A DNA stretch of 64,000 bases from assembly GCA_028287235.1 (NCBI GenBank), contig JAQBQB010000027.1, positions 1 through 64,000 on the forward strand. Reading direction: 5' to 3'. Both the position numbers and the translations under genes were made by a program. This document shows positions 15,501 to 24,689 of the stretch, piece after piece (position 1 is the stretch's first letter; every line of letters begins with the position of its first letter). The notes beneath the pieces are model-generated. The model did not search any database. It had not been told where the DNA came from and saw only the letters and a list, made by a program, of their open reading frames with translations. The stretch is from Gemmatimonadota bacterium. Its GTDB lineage: Bacteria > Gemmatimonadota > Gemmatimonadetes > Gemmatimonadales > Gemmatimonadaceae.

Positions 15501-15632
15501 CTCGTCGATCGGTTGATTCGGAGCGCGGCCGGGCTTGGCAGCCGCGGCGTCGCTGCCCTGCGCGCGCGCAGTCGCGGGACTGATGGACCCAAGAGCGAGT
15601 AAAGCAAAGAGCGTGGCGGGGATACGCCGCAT
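12546..15632 (-). CDS. Secreted M14-type zinc carboxypeptidase, ~1028 aa
   Basis: The start at 15632 (MRRIPATLFALLALGS) opens a signal peptide ending near ATARAQ; the longer frame upstream is antisense to the neighbouring permease. The N-terminal ~450 residues contain the M14 signature YYITGTIHSTEAGAP with zinc ligands His180 and Glu183, an AHDNNRDAMG stretch (DNNRD is typical of M14) and HDLHES. The C-terminal half resembles a glutamine-amidotransferase-like/Rossmann domain used by large secreted peptidases (VIIFGPGGGN, FVKNGGVFLTAVG). Two Gly/Arg-rich insertions sit near residues ~505 and ~905. Expected to act in the periplasm or outside on peptides. It is read divergently from the permease at 15790. 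Confidence 0.85.
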   Translation of the reverse strand: MRRIPATLFALLALGSISPATARAQGSDAAAAKPGRAPNQPIDEDYTKKIKEYTTESFFLSPLVDYMPARAGVPTPKAVLGDIAGAPGKLPYSKEVYEYMRMLAKALPGRVKVYSIGTTEEGREHIAVAIGSEALMSHLDENKARLAKLADPRTIGMNDATAATLVEQSTPVYYITGTIHSTEAGAPTALMELAYRLAVDESPYVKNIRDHVITLITPIVEVDGRDRIVDLYKWKLAHPGDTPPSAIYWGHYVAHDNNRDAMGMTLKLSQNVLNAYVDWKATILHDLHESVAYLYDNTIGDGPYNSWLDPLVTNEWQMIGWNNVQEMTRYGMPGVFAHGNFDTWSPGYLMFIAATHNGISRLYETFGNGGSADTQERILGPNDTQRTWFKQNPALPRVMWSLRNNNNYEQTGLLVSLNYVANNRRQLLENFYEKSKRSILKAKTEGPAAYILTASDPRPGAQAELLRILQMQKVEVSRATSAFSAMVPVKRAAAAAADGGGRGGRGGGRGGAPGASAAAAPPVMESREFPAGSYIIRMDQPYSRIADALLDYQFWSPNDPQKTPYDDTGWTFPEGFNVQAVRVTDPKVLTVAMDLVKGEIKSPGGVTGSGSTFLVNNNGDNALVTLRYKLKDADWQATEESFDADGQKFNRGSYVIKNASQSDVDAAAKLLGVKVIATGAAPSVKMHPARAARVAIMHTWQSTQTEGWWRYAFDANQVPYTYISTQDVTHDANLNSKYDVIIFGPGGGNPQSVIQGMPMWRNPIPWKTTELTPNIGKIASTDDMRPGMGWEGLENIEKFVKNGGVFLTAVGASDFAVQMGLSNGVSMNTAARGTVTGSFLKTRIVDDASPIVYGIADGIAAYTNDGESFNVSATKGGRGGGGGRFGGGNGARETGRGQADDRDEVQGRPALEPRFMAPVVAPVAAWAYAIPTEDALRNPLNIIPVDQRPRVALRYANQNELLVSGLLSGGADIAQRAAVVDSPLDKGHVVMFSINPIYRGETIGTYPMVWNTLLNFDNLNAGRKLDLR

Positions 15633-15789
15633 GACAAACCTCGTCGAAGTGCGAAAAAAGAGCTCGGCGCGGGTAGGACAAGTGTTGCTGCGGCCGAGTT
15701 TTGGAGGAGTTCTACGCTCGTGAAAACTGTTCGATGAACCCGGTGGGCGCCAGATTGTATGCAGAATGCTTTCAGTCATGGAGAACTGA

Positions 15790-18192
15790 ATGAAACAGGA
15801 CGCTTTGTTCGCGCTCCGCGGCTTCCGCCGCACTCCGGGATTCGCCATTGCCACGACGCTCATTCTGGCGATCGGAATTGGCATGGCCGCGGCCACGGTC
15901 ACCATATATGACGCGGTGCTGCTGCGCCGGCTGCCGGTCGTCGCGCAGGACCGCGTCATCCTCCCGCGCGTGTTCGACCGCGTCGGCGTCGCGGTCGACC
16001 TTTTTCCGCCGCAGGTGACGGCGCTCGGCCGCGACGCGCAGTCCATGCACGGCGTGGCGGGCGTCATGCACGCCGGCGCCGTCGACAATCCGCTCCTCGA
16101 CGCCGGCCGGCCGGTGGCCGTCCGCTGGACCACGGTGACGGGAAACTTCTTCGACGTCCTCGGCACGCGCCCCTACCTCGGCCGGCTCATCGCCATGAGC
16201 GACGACGCGGCCGGCGCGCGCTACGTCATGGTGCTCAGCTACGCGGCGTGGACGCGGCATTTCGGCGCCGACTCGTCGATCGTCGGCCATCAACTCACGT
16301 CGCCCTCGTACGACATGCCGATCACGATCATCGGCGTCGCGCCCCCGGGGCTCGATTATCCGATCGGCGTCGGCGGATGGGTCGCGAACGGCGCGTTCCC
16401 GGGCGTGCGGATGATGAACATCGTGGCGCGCCTCTCACCCTCGGCAACGCCGGCGGGCGCCGCGGCCGAGCTGCTCGAGTTCATGCGGCACACCGATGCG
16501 GTGACCGCGACGTACGTCGCCACCGCGAAGTCGGTGAGCGAGACGCTCCCGCAGGCGATCGTCGGCGACGTACGGCCCGCGCTCCGCATGCTCGGGATCT
16601 CGGTGGCGCTCCTGCTACTCATCGTCTGCGTCAACGTCGGCAACCTGCTCCTCTCGCGGATGGCCGGCCGAGCGCGCGAGCTCACGGTGCGCCGCGCACT
16701 CGGCGCTACGGCTACCGACATCGCCCGGCAGCTGATCGTCGAAAGCGCGCTGCTCGCCGTCGCCGGCGGCGTCCTCGGCTTCGCCTGCGCCGAGGGATTG
16801 CTGCGCCTCGTCGTTGCGGCCGCGCCGCCGGAGCTGCCGCGGCTCGACATGATCGGCCTTGGTTGGGCACCGCTCGCCTGGTGCGCGGCGACGACGTTGA
16901 TCACGCTCGCGGTGTTCGGGGTGGTGCCGGCGCTTCTCGCGACACATGGCGATCTCGCGACGCCACTGCGATCGGACTCGCGCTCGGGCGGCGAGAGCCG
17001 CGGACGACGGCGCTTCCGCCACGGGCTCGTCGCGTCGCAGGTCGCGCTCGCGATGGTCGTGCTCACGGGCGGCGGCTTGCTCGCGCGCAGCTTCATTCGC
17101 CTCGAGCGCATGCGGCTCGGCTACGAGCCGGAGCATCTGTCGTTCGTTCAGGTGTCGTTGCCGTGGGGTAAGATCGGAGGTTCGTACGCGCGTATGAACG
17201 CCATCTACGACGGAATCGAGCGACAGCTGCGCGCGGTGCCCGGCGTGATCTCGGTGACGCCGTCGCTCGCCGCGCCGTACTCGCTGCCCGACCTGTTCCT
17301 CATGAAGGTGACCGCCGAGAACGGCGTGGCCGCGACCCGAGACGAGCATCCGCTGCTGCCGCTGACGATCGGTGGACCGGAGCTCTTCCGCACGCTCGGC
17401 ATTTCGCTCGTGCGCGGGCGAGGGTTTCAGGCCGGTGAAGGCAGCGAGACGTCGCCGCGAGTGGTGGTCGTGAGCGAGGCCACGGCGCGGCTTCTGTGGC
17501 CGGGAGAGAACCCCATAGGCAAGCGACTGCGTGCGGCATACGACACCACCGCGCGCGCATGGGCGACGGTGGTCGGCGTCGCGGCCGACGTGCGCTATCG
17601 GCGGCTCAAGGACATTCAGCCGGTCCTCTACACTCCCTGGCGGCAGTACGTCTGGCAGGGCAACATCGCGATTCGCACCGCGCGCCCGCTCGCGTCCATG
17701 CAGCGCGAGATCGAGCGCGCGATTCACGATTCGAACTCCGACACCGAGCTTGGCTACGCGCACCCGGCGTCGGACTATCTCGGTACGGTGCTCGCGCAGC
17801 CGCGCATGACGGCGGCGCTGTTGTCGTCGCTCGGTCTGGTGGCGACGCTGCTTGCGGCGATCGGATTGTACGCGATCATGGCCGCCGCCGTGCGCGAGCA
17901 AACGCGCGAGATCGGCGTGCGCATGGCGCTCGGCGCGACGCCGGAGCGGGTGCGCGGCGAAGTGTTGACGACGGCGCTGCGGGTGATCGGGACCGGCGGC
18001 GTTGCGGGGTTGATCCTCGCGCTGGCCGGCGGGCGATTGCTGTCGAAGCTGTTGTTCGAGGTCAGTCCGGTGGATCCGATCAGCTTTGGCGGTGCGATCG
18101 TGGTGCTCGGGGGAACAGCGTTCGTCGCGGCGTATCTGCCGGCGCGGCGGGCGACGCGGATCGATCCGGTGCGGGCGTTGCGGGCGGAGTAG
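15790..18192 (+). CDS. ADOP-family orphan ABC permease (MacB/FtsX type)
   Basis: The protein has 800 aa. An N-terminal transmembrane helix (FAIATTLILAIGIGMAAAT) is followed by a MacB-type periplasmic core, then two FtsX modules. The first begins LGISVALLLLIVCVNVGNLLL with VRRALGATATDIARQLIVES, and the second is REIGVRMALGATPERVR near the C-terminus. It ends LPARRATRIDPVRALRAE, the standard ADOP tail. These proteins duplicate the FtsX module and usually lack a neighbouring ATPase, as here; their partner ATPase and substrate are unknown. It runs divergently from the M14-type gene and converges on another ADOP permease across a repeat cluster. Confidence 0.85.
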   Translation: MKQDALFALRGFRRTPGFAIATTLILAIGIGMAAATVTIYDAVLLRRLPVVAQDRVILPRVFDRVGVAVDLFPPQVTALGRDAQSMHGVAGVMHAGAVDNPLLDAGRPVAVRWTTVTGNFFDVLGTRPYLGRLIAMSDDAAGARYVMVLSYAAWTRHFGADSSIVGHQLTSPSYDMPITIIGVAPPGLDYPIGVGGWVANGAFPGVRMMNIVARLSPSATPAGAAAELLEFMRHTDAVTATYVATAKSVSETLPQAIVGDVRPALRMLGISVALLLLIVCVNVGNLLLSRMAGRARELTVRRALGATATDIARQLIVESALLAVAGGVLGFACAEGLLRLVVAAAPPELPRLDMIGLGWAPLAWCAATTLITLAVFGVVPALLATHGDLATPLRSDSRSGGESRGRRRFRHGLVASQVALAMVVLTGGGLLARSFIRLERMRLGYEPEHLSFVQVSLPWGKIGGSYARMNAIYDGIERQLRAVPGVISVTPSLAAPYSLPDLFLMKVTAENGVAATRDEHPLLPLTIGGPELFRTLGISLVRGRGFQAGEGSETSPRVVVVSEATARLLWPGENPIGKRLRAAYDTTARAWATVVGVAADVRYRRLKDIQPVLYTPWRQYVWQGNIAIRTARPLASMQREIERAIHDSNSDTELGYAHPASDYLGTVLAQPRMTAALLSSLGLVATLLAAIGLYAIMAAAVREQTREIGVRMALGATPERVRGEVLTTALRVIGTGGVAGLILALAGGRLLSKLLFEVSPVDPISFGGAIVVLGGTAFVAAYLPARRATRIDPVRALRAE

Positions 18193-18221
18193 ACGTTCCG
18201 GGGGGGGGTATCCCGAGCGTA

Positions 18222-18428
18222 CCCATGTCATCCTGAGCGTACCCATGTCATCCTGAGCGCAGCGAAGGATCGCTCGGCTGGAGAGCGATCCTTCGGTCGC
18301 TGCGCTCCCTCAGGATGACAAGCCTCTAATCCACTCAGGATGACAAGCCTCTAATCCACTCAGGATGGCAAGCCTCTAATCCACTCAGGATGACAAGGCT
18401 CTAATCCACTCAGGATGACTGCCTCTAG
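18222..18428. repeat. TGTCATCCTGAGCG palindromic repeat plus 25-bp tandem units
   Basis: The left part (18222-18320) is a large inverted repeat: TGTCATCCTGAGCGCAGCGAAGGATCG, a short centre, then the reverse complement ending CTCAGGATGACA. From 18311 a 25-bp unit (AGGATGACAAGCCTCTAATCCACTC) repeats about four and a half times head to tail with few changes and no spacers. It separates two convergent permease genes and reaches the stop codon of the minus-strand one. The hairpin could act as a terminator for both. Confidence 0.85.
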
Positions 18429-20827
18429 TCCGGGGACATCGCCACCAGCGGGCTCACTCGACTCGCGCGCAGAGTCGGCGCGAGCATCGCGACCATCGCC
18501 GCGACAATGAGTACACCCGACACGATCGCCAACACCAACGGATCCGTGGGCGCCACACCAAATAGAAGCGAAGTCGCCAAACGCCCGGTCAATAACGCCC
18601 CCGTAAGTCCAATCGCCGTGCCGGCGCCCGCGATCATCGCACCTTCGCGGAACATCGACGACACGATGTCGGCCGAGTGCGCGCCGAGTGCCATGCGAAT
18701 GCCGATCTCGCGCGTACGCTGGGCGACGGAGTAAGAGAGAACACCGTAAACGCCGATCACCGCGAGCACGAGCGCCAGACCGGCGAACGCGCTCATCAAG
18801 ACGAGAATGAACTTCGGCGTGACATTGCGGCCGGCGAATTCCGCCGCGGCGGCGCCAAGGTCCATCACAGGCAGATCCGCACTCACCGAGCGGATCGCGC
18901 GTCGTACGCCGGCGATGCTGGCCGCGGGATCGCCGACTGTGGCGACGGCGATCGGGACGTATTGCGTGGCGTGTGCGCCGAGCGGAAAGAACATCGAGTA
19001 TGGGCTGTCCCGGTCGTCGGCCCCGCGGAGCTTCACGGTTCCCGCGACGCCGACCACGGTGGTCCATTTCTGCTCGTCGAGACGGAAGCGCTTGCCGATC
19101 GGATCGTCTGACGGCCACAGCGCATGCGCGAGGCGCGGGTCGATGATCGCGATTCCTTCGTGGTCGTCGCCGTGGTCCTGCATGTCGGCCGCCGTAAAGG
19201 CACGCCCGCGGAGCAGCGGCACGCGCATCGTCGAAAAGAACGCCGTATCGATGTCCGAGAACGGGATGACTACGCCACCGGTTTTCGCCGGTGCGGAGCT
19301 TCCCTCCGCCTCGAGCCGGGTGCCGAACATGATGTTGGTGTAGGGCGGAAGACCGCTGGCGACGGTCACGCCGCGCACGCCGGGTACGCCGCGCACCGCG
19401 CGCACCACGTCGGCGAGCACGGCATCTCGCTGCGCGGGAGTAGTGTAGCGCACGGAAGGAATGCGAAAAGTCGCAAGCAGTGTGTGCGCTGCGTCAAAGC
19501 CCGGATCCACCGACAGCAGATTCGACAGACTGCGCATGAACAGCCCCGCGCCGGCGAGCAGCATCAGCGACAGCGCGAGCTCGCCGATCACGAGTCCGTT
19601 GCGGAGTCGTCGCGTCCCGCGGGCTGCGGTACCCATCCTCTGTCCCGACACGAGCGACGCGCGGGCACCGGATGCCTGGAGCGCGGGTCCAACCCCGCAC
19701 AACAGCCATGTCAGCACGCCGGCGAGAATGGAAAAGCCGAGGACGCGTGCGTCAACCCGAATGGGATTGGCGCTGAACTGCGTCAAATCGATCGGCACGA
19801 TGCCAATGAGCGAATGCACCGCGCCGTACGCGATCGAAACGCCGACACCAATAGCCGGCAATGCGAGCAAGGCCGCCTCGAGCAAGAGCTGTCGCACCAA
19901 CCGCGCGCGCGTGGCGCCGAGCGCTCCGCGAATCGCCAGTTCACGCTGCCGCGCGGTACCCTGCACGAGCAGGAGATTCGCCGTGTTCACGCACGCCACG
20001 AGGAGCACGCACAATACCGCGCCGGCGATGACCCACAATCCCATGCGCACGTCCTTGTTCACCCGCGGCTCGGCGAGGAATATCGGTGACACGGCCCAGC
20101 CTTCCTTGCGTGGCGTCGCCGCCGTCAGCTGCTCGGAATACACCGCGAAGCGCCGCACGGCTTCGTCATGGGTAAGTCCCGGGACGAGGCGCGCGTCGTA
20201 GTTGAAGTTCTGCGGCTTCGTTGCGTCGCCATTGCGCAAGGGGAGGTACGCCGACACGACCCCGCGCGGGTACCGAAAGGTCGCCGGCATGACGCCGACG
20301 ATTGCATACGGCCGGTCGTCTAGATGAACGACGGGATGTCGCTCCAGCGGCACGGCGCCGAGGTAGCGGCGGTAGAACTCGTCGCTGACGATCACGACGT
20401 TGGGCGCGTCGGCCGCGGCGTCTTCGCGCGTGAACCCGCGGCCGCGGCGCGGCTGAACGCCGAGCATCGGCAACAGCCCGGGCGAGACGACGACCGCTCG
20501 AATCTCCTCGGGCTCGGCGCCACCGGTCACGAGCATCGATTTGTCCGCGAAGCGCTCGACTCGCGCAAACAGTGCCGGCTGCGAGGTCCAGGCCTGTACG
20601 CGCTCCGCGTCCAAGCGCGGGTGTGAGAAGCCATCCGGCTCGAGTGTCCAGAGGTCCACCAGTTCTTCGCCCTTGGCGAACTGGGTGCCGTGAAGCACCG
20701 TGGCGTCGAGGACGCTGAACACCGCGGTCGTCGCCCCGATGCCTAGCGCCATGGTGAGCACCAGCGACGCCGACATGGCGGGGCGGCGGAGGACGGAACG
20801 GATGGCGGGACGTAGCTCGGTCGTCAT
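18425..20827 (-). CDS. ADOP-family orphan ABC permease (MacB/FtsX type)
   Basis: Starting at the ATG at 20827 (MTTELRPAIRSVLRRP) the protein has about 800 aa. The first helix is MSASLVLTMALGIGATTAVFSVL. The periplasmic core carries the ADOP pattern VIVSDEFYRRYLG and YAIVGVMPATFRYP. The first FtsX module is CVLLVACVNTANLLLVQG with LAIRGALGATRARLV, and the second is REIGIRMALGAHSADIV, ending RASRVSPLVAMSPD. The start further upstream would read into a pseudogene and is rejected. No ATP-binding subunit adjoins it. Confidence 0.85.
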   Translation of the reverse strand: MTTELRPAIRSVLRRPAMSASLVLTMALGIGATTAVFSVLDATVLHGTQFAKGEELVDLWTLEPDGFSHPRLDAERVQAWTSQPALFARVERFADKSMLVTGGAEPEEIRAVVVSPGLLPMLGVQPRRGRGFTREDAAADAPNVVIVSDEFYRRYLGAVPLERHPVVHLDDRPYAIVGVMPATFRYPRGVVSAYLPLRNGDATKPQNFNYDARLVPGLTHDEAVRRFAVYSEQLTAATPRKEGWAVSPIFLAEPRVNKDVRMGLWVIAGAVLCVLLVACVNTANLLLVQGTARQRELAIRGALGATRARLVRQLLLEAALLALPAIGVGVSIAYGAVHSLIGIVPIDLTQFSANPIRVDARVLGFSILAGVLTWLLCGVGPALQASGARASLVSGQRMGTAARGTRRLRNGLVIGELALSLMLLAGAGLFMRSLSNLLSVDPGFDAAHTLLATFRIPSVRYTTPAQRDAVLADVVRAVRGVPGVRGVTVASGLPPYTNIMFGTRLEAEGSSAPAKTGGVVIPFSDIDTAFFSTMRVPLLRGRAFTAADMQDHGDDHEGIAIIDPRLAHALWPSDDPIGKRFRLDEQKWTTVVGVAGTVKLRGADDRDSPYSMFFPLGAHATQYVPIAVATVGDPAASIAGVRRAIRSVSADLPVMDLGAAAAEFAGRNVTPKFILVLMSAFAGLALVLAVIGVYGVLSYSVAQRTREIGIRMALGAHSADIVSSMFREGAMIAGAGTAIGLTGALLTGRLATSLLFGVAPTDPLVLAIVSGVLIVAAMVAMLAPTLRASRVSPLVAMSPD

Positions 20828-20876
20828 GACGACTCCGTGAGGGCTGGGTGCTTTGACGCAATGATACTGGGAACCG

Positions 20877-21155
20877 TTGCCGAACGCACCAAAGGTCATC
20901 CTCGCGTCGCCTCTACGCCTGGACGCACGATCGGGAAATGCGACGAGGAGACTGCGAGCCGTGCGGCAGGTTCTCGTCGCGTCTCGAGTGGCGCTCGCGA
21001 TGATCATGCGCGGCGGCGCGGGCCTGCTGGCGCGAACGCGCGCGCGACTCGAGCAGCAGGACCTCGGAGTACTGTTCCTGTTCGGTGCGGTGGCTGCCTT
21101 CCTGCCGGCGCGAAGGGCGACGCGAATCGATCCGGTGCAGGCGCTGCGGGCGTGA
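20877..21155 (+). pseudogene. Internally deleted ADOP permease relic
   Basis: A 92-codon plus-strand frame reads VRQVLVASRVALAMIMRGGAGLLARTRARLE and, a few residues later, LFGAVAAFLPARRATRIDPVQALRA. The first part is the mid-protein region after the first FtsX module (compare RHGLVASQVALAMVVLTGGGLLARS in the 15790 permease); the second is the C-terminal tail. About 350 residues that should separate them are gone, as are all upstream domains. It is a degraded paralogue left between the intact permease and the sortilin-like gene. Confidence 0.75.
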
Positions 21156-21159
21156 CTCC

Positions 21160-21240
21160 CATGTCATCCTGAGCGCAGCGAAGGATCGCTCGGCCGGAGA
21201 GCGATCCTTCGGTCGCTGCGCTCCCTCAGGATGACAAGCA
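21160..21240. repeat. TGTCATCCTGAGCG palindromic repeat
   Basis: A single complete copy: TGTCATCCTGAGCGCAGCGAAGGATCG at 21162 onward, a centre of ~10 bp, and the reverse complement ending CTCAGGATGACA. It lies between convergent ends of the permease relic and the sortilin-like gene. Confidence 0.85.
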
Positions 21241-21249
21241 AGCGCGCGG

Positions 21250-24200
21250 CTACGGAATGACCGGACGCACCGTTTCCGTCACGACCGCCTTCCCCGCCAT
21301 CTGCTTGTTGAACTCCACGAGATCCGACTCGACGAGCGACTTGTACGCCGACTTCGCCGCATCGAGCTGTCGTTCGATGTCGGCCAGCCACGCCAGCGAC
21401 GCATCGGTCGGCGCGAAGTCCGCGCCGCCGGCCACGTCGCCCGCGCCGGTCGCGAGCTCGCCCGAGAGCCAGATGAGACTCAAGTACACCTTGAACGGCT
21501 CCGTGTAGTACTTGTCGTCGCTGTTCAGGTCCTCGCGCGACAAGAGACGCAGCTCCACGTCCATCATCTTCTTCTCGAGCTGGGCCAGCGCCGCGACGAC
21601 GTCGGGCTTCTCGAGGTTCGCCTTGGCCTGATCGGCGATCTGCTTCCGCATCACCTCGAGCTTGTTCGCCATGTCCGCCGCCGCATTCATGTCGTTGCGG
21701 ATGCGCACCTGCGCCTGCGTCGACGCTACGAGGTCGGCGTCGGTGGTCTTGATCTCCGCGTCGCGCAGCACGGTGAGCGGCTGCGACACCGTGGTGCCGT
21801 TCGCGACGAGACGCACGGTGTAGCGGCCGGGGAGGCCGAGCGGACCGGAGGTCTGCGCGCCCTGGATGCCCCAGTGGGTGATGGGCCGCACGGTCTTTCC
21901 CTTGAAGCGCGGCTCGTCGAAGATGTTCGGGTTGTCGGGTGCGACGGTGCGCAGGTCGACGCGCTTGGGACCGTCGTACCGCAGATCCCAGACGACGCGA
22001 TTCAGGCCGGCGCGCGTGGGGGTCGTGAGCGTTCTCACGAGCGTGCCCGCCGAGTCGAGGATTTCCATTCGAGCCGGCCGCGCAGACGCGGCCTTCAACG
22101 CGAAGGTGATGTCGGCGTGGCCCGAGCGCGCCTGACGATAGCCCGGATGCGGCGCGTAGAGCTGCACGTCGGCGTCGGCGACGCGGCCGAGCTGCTCGAG
22201 CGGCGCGATGTCGCGGAGGATGAACACACCGCGGCCGTACGTCGATATCACGACGTCATGCCACAGCTTGGGCACCACGATCCACGACACCGCGGTGTGC
22301 GGCAGGCCGGCGTTGAACTGCGTCCAGTGCGTGCCGTCGTCGAGCGAATAGTAGAAGCCGTGGCCCGTGCCGGCGAAGAGCATGCCCTGCCGATTGGGAT
22401 TCTCCGTCACCGCCATCACGTAGTCGAGCGGGCTGTTCGCCGGGAGGTCGCCGGTGACGTTCTTCCACGTCGCGCCAAAGTCGGTCGTCTTGTAAATGAA
22501 CGGTTTACGATTGTCCATCATGTGGAAATCGATCGCGACGTACGCCGTGGCCGCGTCGAAGTGCGACGGCTCGATCTTGCGAACCGTGCCCCACGCCGGC
22601 AACCCGGTCATGCTCTTCGAGACGTTCGTCCAGCTCGTGCCGCCGTCCTTGGTGTTCCAGATTTGCCCGTCGTTCGTGCCGGCCCAGATGAGCCCGCGCT
22701 GAATCTCCGACGGCGCGATCGCGAACACCACTTCGCCGTAGAACTGGCCGAGGTTGTCGGGCACGATGCCGCCCGACGACACGATGCGCGACCGATCGTT
22801 CGTCGACAGGTCGGGGCTGATGACGCTCCAGCTCTGGCCTTGATTAGAAGTCTTGAATATGACCTGGCAACCGTAGTACACGGTGTTGTGATCGAACGGG
22901 TCGATCGCCAGCGGCGGCGTCCAGTGGCAGCGGTAGTCGAGCTTGTCGGGCGGCGAATCGAGGGTGTGGACCCAGGGACTCACCGACCGCGCGCGCTTGG
23001 TTCGGTGATCGTAGCGCGTGACCTCGTCGCCGTAACACGACGCCCAGACGATGTTCGGATCGGTGAGATCGGGTAGCGTGAATCCGGATTCACATCCGCC
23101 GAGGTTGTGATCCCAGGTGGACGTACCGCCGCCGCCGCCGCGGCCGCCGCCGCCGCCCTGCGCGGCGGCGGTATCCTGGGCCGCGGCGTTCGGCGGAAGT
23201 GCGCCGCGCCCTCCACGACCAGCGATCCGGCGCGTCGTGTCGCGCGTCGTGTCGCGCGCCGGTGCAGCCCCGCGACCACCGCCGCGTCCAGTCCCGGCCG
23301 CGATGCCGCGCGTCGCCGTACCCGCCTCCGGCGCGGTGCTCGGCCCGCGCATCGTGCCGTTGTCCTGGCGGTTGCCGTAGACCCAATACGGAATCTGGTT
23401 GTCGACCGCCACGTGATACATCTGCGCGATCGGCAGCACGACCTGTTGGAACGTCTTGCCGTGATCGGTCGTCAGGCGCGCCGAGAGATCGTTGGTGAGC
23501 CCGAAGTGGTTGGGATTCTTGGGGTCGATCCAGATGTCGTGGTTGTCGCCGCCCCAGTTCACTTCCTCGAAATTCTTGCCGCCGTCGGTGGAGCGGAAGA
23601 AGCTGCTGTTGGCGATGAGGATCTCGTCGGCGTTGCCGCTCGAGACCTTGATGTTGATGTAATAGCCGGCGCGTCCGATGAGCGCGCGCTGACGGTTGAT
23701 CACCTTCCACGTGACGCCCGCGTCGTCGGAGCGCCACACGGAGCCCTGATCCGGCGTTTGAATCAGCGCGTACACACGCTTGGAGCTCGTCGGCGCCACG
23801 GCGACGTCGATCTTGCCGAGCGGGCCGGTGGGAAGTCCGGCGTCCGTCGCCTTCTTCCATGTGTTGCCCGCGTCGCGCGTGACGTACACGCCACTGCCGG
23901 CGCCGCCGCTGAACATAGCCCACGTGTGCATCACCACTTCCCACGTTCCGGCGTACAGCACGCTCGGGTTCTTCTGGTCGATCGTGAGCCCCGAACAGCC
24001 GGTGTTCTCGTTCACGAACAGCACGAGCTTCCACGTCTTGCCGCCGTCCATCGTGCGGTAGACGCCGCGCTCCTGCTGCGGTCCCGTCGCGCGGCCGAGC
24101 GCGCAGACGTAGACGACGTCGGGATTCGTGGGGTGCACGAGAATGCGCTGAATGCGCCCCGTCTCGGCGAGTCCCATATTGTGCCAGGTGGTGCCGGAGT

Positions 24201-24597
24201 CCGTCGACTTGTAGACGCCGTCGCCAAAGAGATCGGCGTCGCGGATGGCCCACGCTTCGCCCGTGCCCGCCCACACCGTCGACGGCTTGGACGGTGCGAC
24301 GGCCAGCGCGCCGATCGCCTGCACACCCACGCTGTCGAACACCGGCCGAAACGTGGCGCCGCTGTCGATCGACTTCCATACACCGCCCGATGCGGCGCCG
24401 AGGTACCAGACCTTCGCGTCGCCGGGCACGCCGGTGATCGCGGAGAAGCGCCCGCCCTCGGCGGGGCCCATCATCTGAAAGCGGAATGGATCGGCCGGCG
24501 GCGCGGCAGGCGGCGGAGTGGCGCCGCGCTGCTGGGCGGTCAGAAGGCTCGAGACCGCAAAGGACGAGAGGATGACCAGCGCACGTGCACGACGCAT
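21250..24597 (-). CDS. Secreted VPS10/sortilin-like beta-propeller protein
   Basis: This 1115-aa protein opens with a signal peptide (ARALVILSSFAVSSLLTAQQ). It then repeats the BNR/Asp-box pattern S-x-D-x-G-x-T-W many times (GGVWKSIDSGATF, GVYKSTDSGTTW, GVYRTMDGGKTW, GVYVTRDAGNTW, SVWRSDDAGVTW, FRSTDGGKNF and more), which builds two VPS10-type propellers. The C-terminal third has a fibronectin-like segment and a helical coiled region. A Gly/Arg-rich, Thr/Asp-rich insertion sits near residues ~425-490. Such proteins are frequent in Gemmatimonadota and Bacteroidota and are sometimes called glycosyl hydrolases, but Asp boxes alone do not prove an enzyme. The function is unproven. Confidence 0.85.
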   Translation of the reverse strand: MRRARALVILSSFAVSSLLTAQQRGATPPPAAPPADPFRFQMMGPAEGGRFSAITGVPGDAKVWYLGAASGGVWKSIDSGATFRPVFDSVGVQAIGALAVAPSKPSTVWAGTGEAWAIRDADLFGDGVYKSTDSGTTWHNMGLAETGRIQRILVHPTNPDVVYVCALGRATGPQQERGVYRTMDGGKTWKLVLFVNENTGCSGLTIDQKNPSVLYAGTWEVVMHTWAMFSGGAGSGVYVTRDAGNTWKKATDAGLPTGPLGKIDVAVAPTSSKRVYALIQTPDQGSVWRSDDAGVTWKVINRQRALIGRAGYYINIKVSSGNADEILIANSSFFRSTDGGKNFEEVNWGGDNHDIWIDPKNPNHFGLTNDLSARLTTDHGKTFQQVVLPIAQMYHVAVDNQIPYWVYGNRQDNGTMRGPSTAPEAGTATRGIAAGTGRGGGRGAAPARDTTRDTTRRIAGRGGRGALPPNAAAQDTAAAQGGGGGRGGGGGTSTWDHNLGGCESGFTLPDLTDPNIVWASCYGDEVTRYDHRTKRARSVSPWVHTLDSPPDKLDYRCHWTPPLAIDPFDHNTVYYGCQVIFKTSNQGQSWSVISPDLSTNDRSRIVSSGGIVPDNLGQFYGEVVFAIAPSEIQRGLIWAGTNDGQIWNTKDGGTSWTNVSKSMTGLPAWGTVRKIEPSHFDAATAYVAIDFHMMDNRKPFIYKTTDFGATWKNVTGDLPANSPLDYVMAVTENPNRQGMLFAGTGHGFYYSLDDGTHWTQFNAGLPHTAVSWIVVPKLWHDVVISTYGRGVFILRDIAPLEQLGRVADADVQLYAPHPGYRQARSGHADITFALKAASARPARMEILDSAGTLVRTLTTPTRAGLNRVVWDLRYDGPKRVDLRTVAPDNPNIFDEPRFKGKTVRPITHWGIQGAQTSGPLGLPGRYTVRLVANGTTVSQPLTVLRDAEIKTTDADLVASTQAQVRIRNDMNAAADMANKLEVMRKQIADQAKANLEKPDVVAALAQLEKKMMDVELRLLSREDLNSDDKYYTEPFKVYLSLIWLSGELATGAGDVAGGADFAPTDASLAWLADIERQLDAAKSAYKSLVESDLVEFNKQMAGKAVVTETVRPVIP

Positions 24598-24689
24598 TGC
24601 GAGAATCTCCGAATGGTGGGAGCCGCACGAATGCTACTCGGCGGGGGCGGTGGCGGACAGGCGTTGCGGCTGGGGACAGAGTCGCGGCG

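Noticed and set aside
18311-18428. A possible CRISPR array
   Set aside because: The 25-bp units are head-to-tail with no unique spacers.
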